Below, in pieces: positions 39,275-40,055 of a stretch of DNA of 40,055 nt. This DNA comes from an uncultured Pelagibacteraceae bacterium (GTDB taxonomy: Bacteria > Pseudomonadota > Alphaproteobacteria > Pelagibacterales > Pelagibacteraceae): NCBI GenBank assembly GCA_902514755.1, contig CABXRY010000007.1, positions 1 to 40,055 on the forward strand, in the 5' to 3' direction. The notes beneath the pieces are model-generated. The model did not search any database. It was not told the DNA's origin and saw only the letters and a list, made by a program, of their open reading frames with translations. Position 1 is the first letter of the stretch. Each line of letters opens with the position of its first letter. The position numbers and the translations under genes are program-made.

Positions 39275-40055
39275 AAATATTAAAACTTCTGTATATCAAT
39301 GGACAGGAAAAACAGTTCCACCACAAAATAATTTTTGTACGAATGCTTCTGATGTACTTTATGAAAAATCAGATGCTATGGGATCTTTTAGATTTCATGA
39401 ATGGTTAATTTGTGAAATTGAAACTGATGATGGTGTAGTTGGGATAGGTAATGCAGCCTTAGCTCCTCAAGTAACAAAAAAAACAATTGATACATATTTA
39501 AAACCTCTCGTAATTGGACAAGACCCATTTGATTATGCTTACATTTGGGAAAAGATGTATAGAAGAACTTTAGCATGGGGAAGAAAAGGTATTGGTATGA
39601 CAGCAATATCAGCTATTGATATAGCTCTTTGGGATATTATTGGAAAAATTAGCAAAAAACCTGTTTTCAAATTATTGGGTGGAAGAACTAAAGAAAAAAT
39701 TCCTGTATATGCATCAAAGCTCTACAGTCAACCACTTAAAGAATTACAAAAAGAAGCTGAAATTTATAAAAATCAAGGTTTCAATATGTACAAAATGCGG
39801 TTTGGCTGGGGACCTAAAGATGGTCCTGAAGGTATGAAAAATAATATTAAATTAGTTGAAGCAGTAAGAGAAGTTATTGGTGAGGATGCTGATTTAATGC
39901 TTGAGTGCTATATGGGTTGGAATTTAGATTACTCAAAAAGAATGATTCCAAAATTAATGAAATTTAATCCTAGATGGTTAGAAGAACCTGTGATTGCAGA
40001 TGATATTCATGGTTACGCAGAACTTAATAATATGAATATGATACCAATTTCTGGT
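39261..40055 (+). CDS. L-rhamnonate dehydratase-like enolase-superfamily protein (3' end outside the window)
   Basis: The first 265 residues are in the window. The mandelate-racemase-type N-terminal domain runs to about residue 125, including [20 protein letters not shown] and [23 protein letters not shown]. The barrel begins with VYASKLYS, then [16 protein letters not shown] (K178, R180), [10 protein letters not shown] (E215, first metal ligand position) and PRWLEEPV (E241-E242). The [19 protein letters not shown] and RFGWGPxDG patterns match L-rhamnonate dehydratases. In most of these the first metal ligand is Asp; Glu stands here. It overlaps the PdxA-family gene by 14 bp, so is translated from the same message. 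Confidence 0.82.
   Translation, partial: MSKIKNIKTSVYQWTGKTVPPQNNFCTNASDVLYEKSDAMGSFRFHEWLICEIETDDGVVGIGNAALAPQVTKKTIDTYLKPLVIGQDPFDYAYIWEKMYRRTLAWGRKGIGMTAISAIDIALWDIIGKISKKPVFKLLGGRTKEKIPVYASKLYSQPLKELQKEAEIYKNQGFNMYKMRFGWGPKDGPEGMKNNIKLVEAVREVIGEDADLMLECYMGWNLDYSKRMIPKLMKFNPRWLEEPVIADDIHGYAELNNMNMIPISG

Noticed and set aside
1..40055. tRNA, rRNA, CRISPR array, insertion sequence, prophage or attachment site
   Set aside because: None was recognised: no TPsiC-arm-like GGTTCGAATCC, no regularly spaced repeats, no transposase or integrase reading frame.

Overview
The window looks like a piece of a streamlined SAR11 (Pelagibacterales, 'Ca. Pelagibacter'-like) chromosome. This is inferred from very high A+T, genes packed with gaps of a few bases or short overlaps, TGA used as an ordinary stop, and the gene content: a TPP-riboswitch-controlled sodium:solute symporter of ThiV type, a ProXVW betaine-type importer, a TTT importer, an HpsN-like sulfonate dehydrogenase and PEP carboxylase. 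I saw no tRNA, rRNA, CRISPR array, insertion sequence or phage gene.

Layout. 0-1.2 kb: end of a TauC/SsuC-type permease followed by an Ldh2-family 2-hydroxyacid dehydrogenase. 1.2-4.5 kb: a small membrane protein, a regulator made of two tandem copies of one helix-turn-helix unit (with a direct repeat over its promoter), a BASS transporter and an epoxide hydrolase. 4.5-7.5 kb: phosphotransacetylase-family protein, HpsN-like dehydrogenase, LysE exporter. 7.5-11.1 kb: proX-proV-proW, with a 13-bp stem-loop after proX. 11.2-16.4 kb: alternative oxidase, then a minus-strand catabolic-looking run (VOC protein, one-unit regulator, ALDH, flavin monooxygenase, alpha/beta hydrolase). 16.4-18.4 kb: cysE-cysK and a four-helix membrane protein.

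18.6-22.7 kb: an unusual plus-strand run of eleven short genes. It holds several roughly 90-105 residue proteins of unknown function, two small secreted proteins, a cupin, an NTF2-like protein, an HCCA-isomerase/DsbA-like protein, an SMR-like protein lacking the usual membrane glutamate, and a DUF2798 protein. Most of the first eight have strong Shine-Dalgarno sites. This is the best candidate for an undescribed system here. 22.7-26.7 kb: DUF952, DUF924, HisN-type phosphatase, gamma-butyrobetaine-hydroxylase-like oxygenase, 3-hydroxyisobutyrate-dehydrogenase-like protein, and an unlisted 59-residue membrane protein.

26.65-28.55 kb: a 383-base gap with a very strong ribosome binding site before a nine-codon ORF, then the ThiV-like symporter with its TPP riboswitch. 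28.6-33.5 kb: ppc-ccdA-azoreductase-pentapeptide protein-small protein. 33.6-40 kb: a divergent sugar-acid locus. TctC-TctB-TctA, an SDR and a FAH-family hydrolase lie on the minus strand; a divergent PdxA-family protein and an L-rhamnonate-dehydratase-like enolase (cut by the window end) lie on the plus strand. Together the enolase, SDR and FAH genes fit the non-phosphorylated L-rhamnonate/L-fuconate-type route to pyruvate and lactate, with TctABC as importer.
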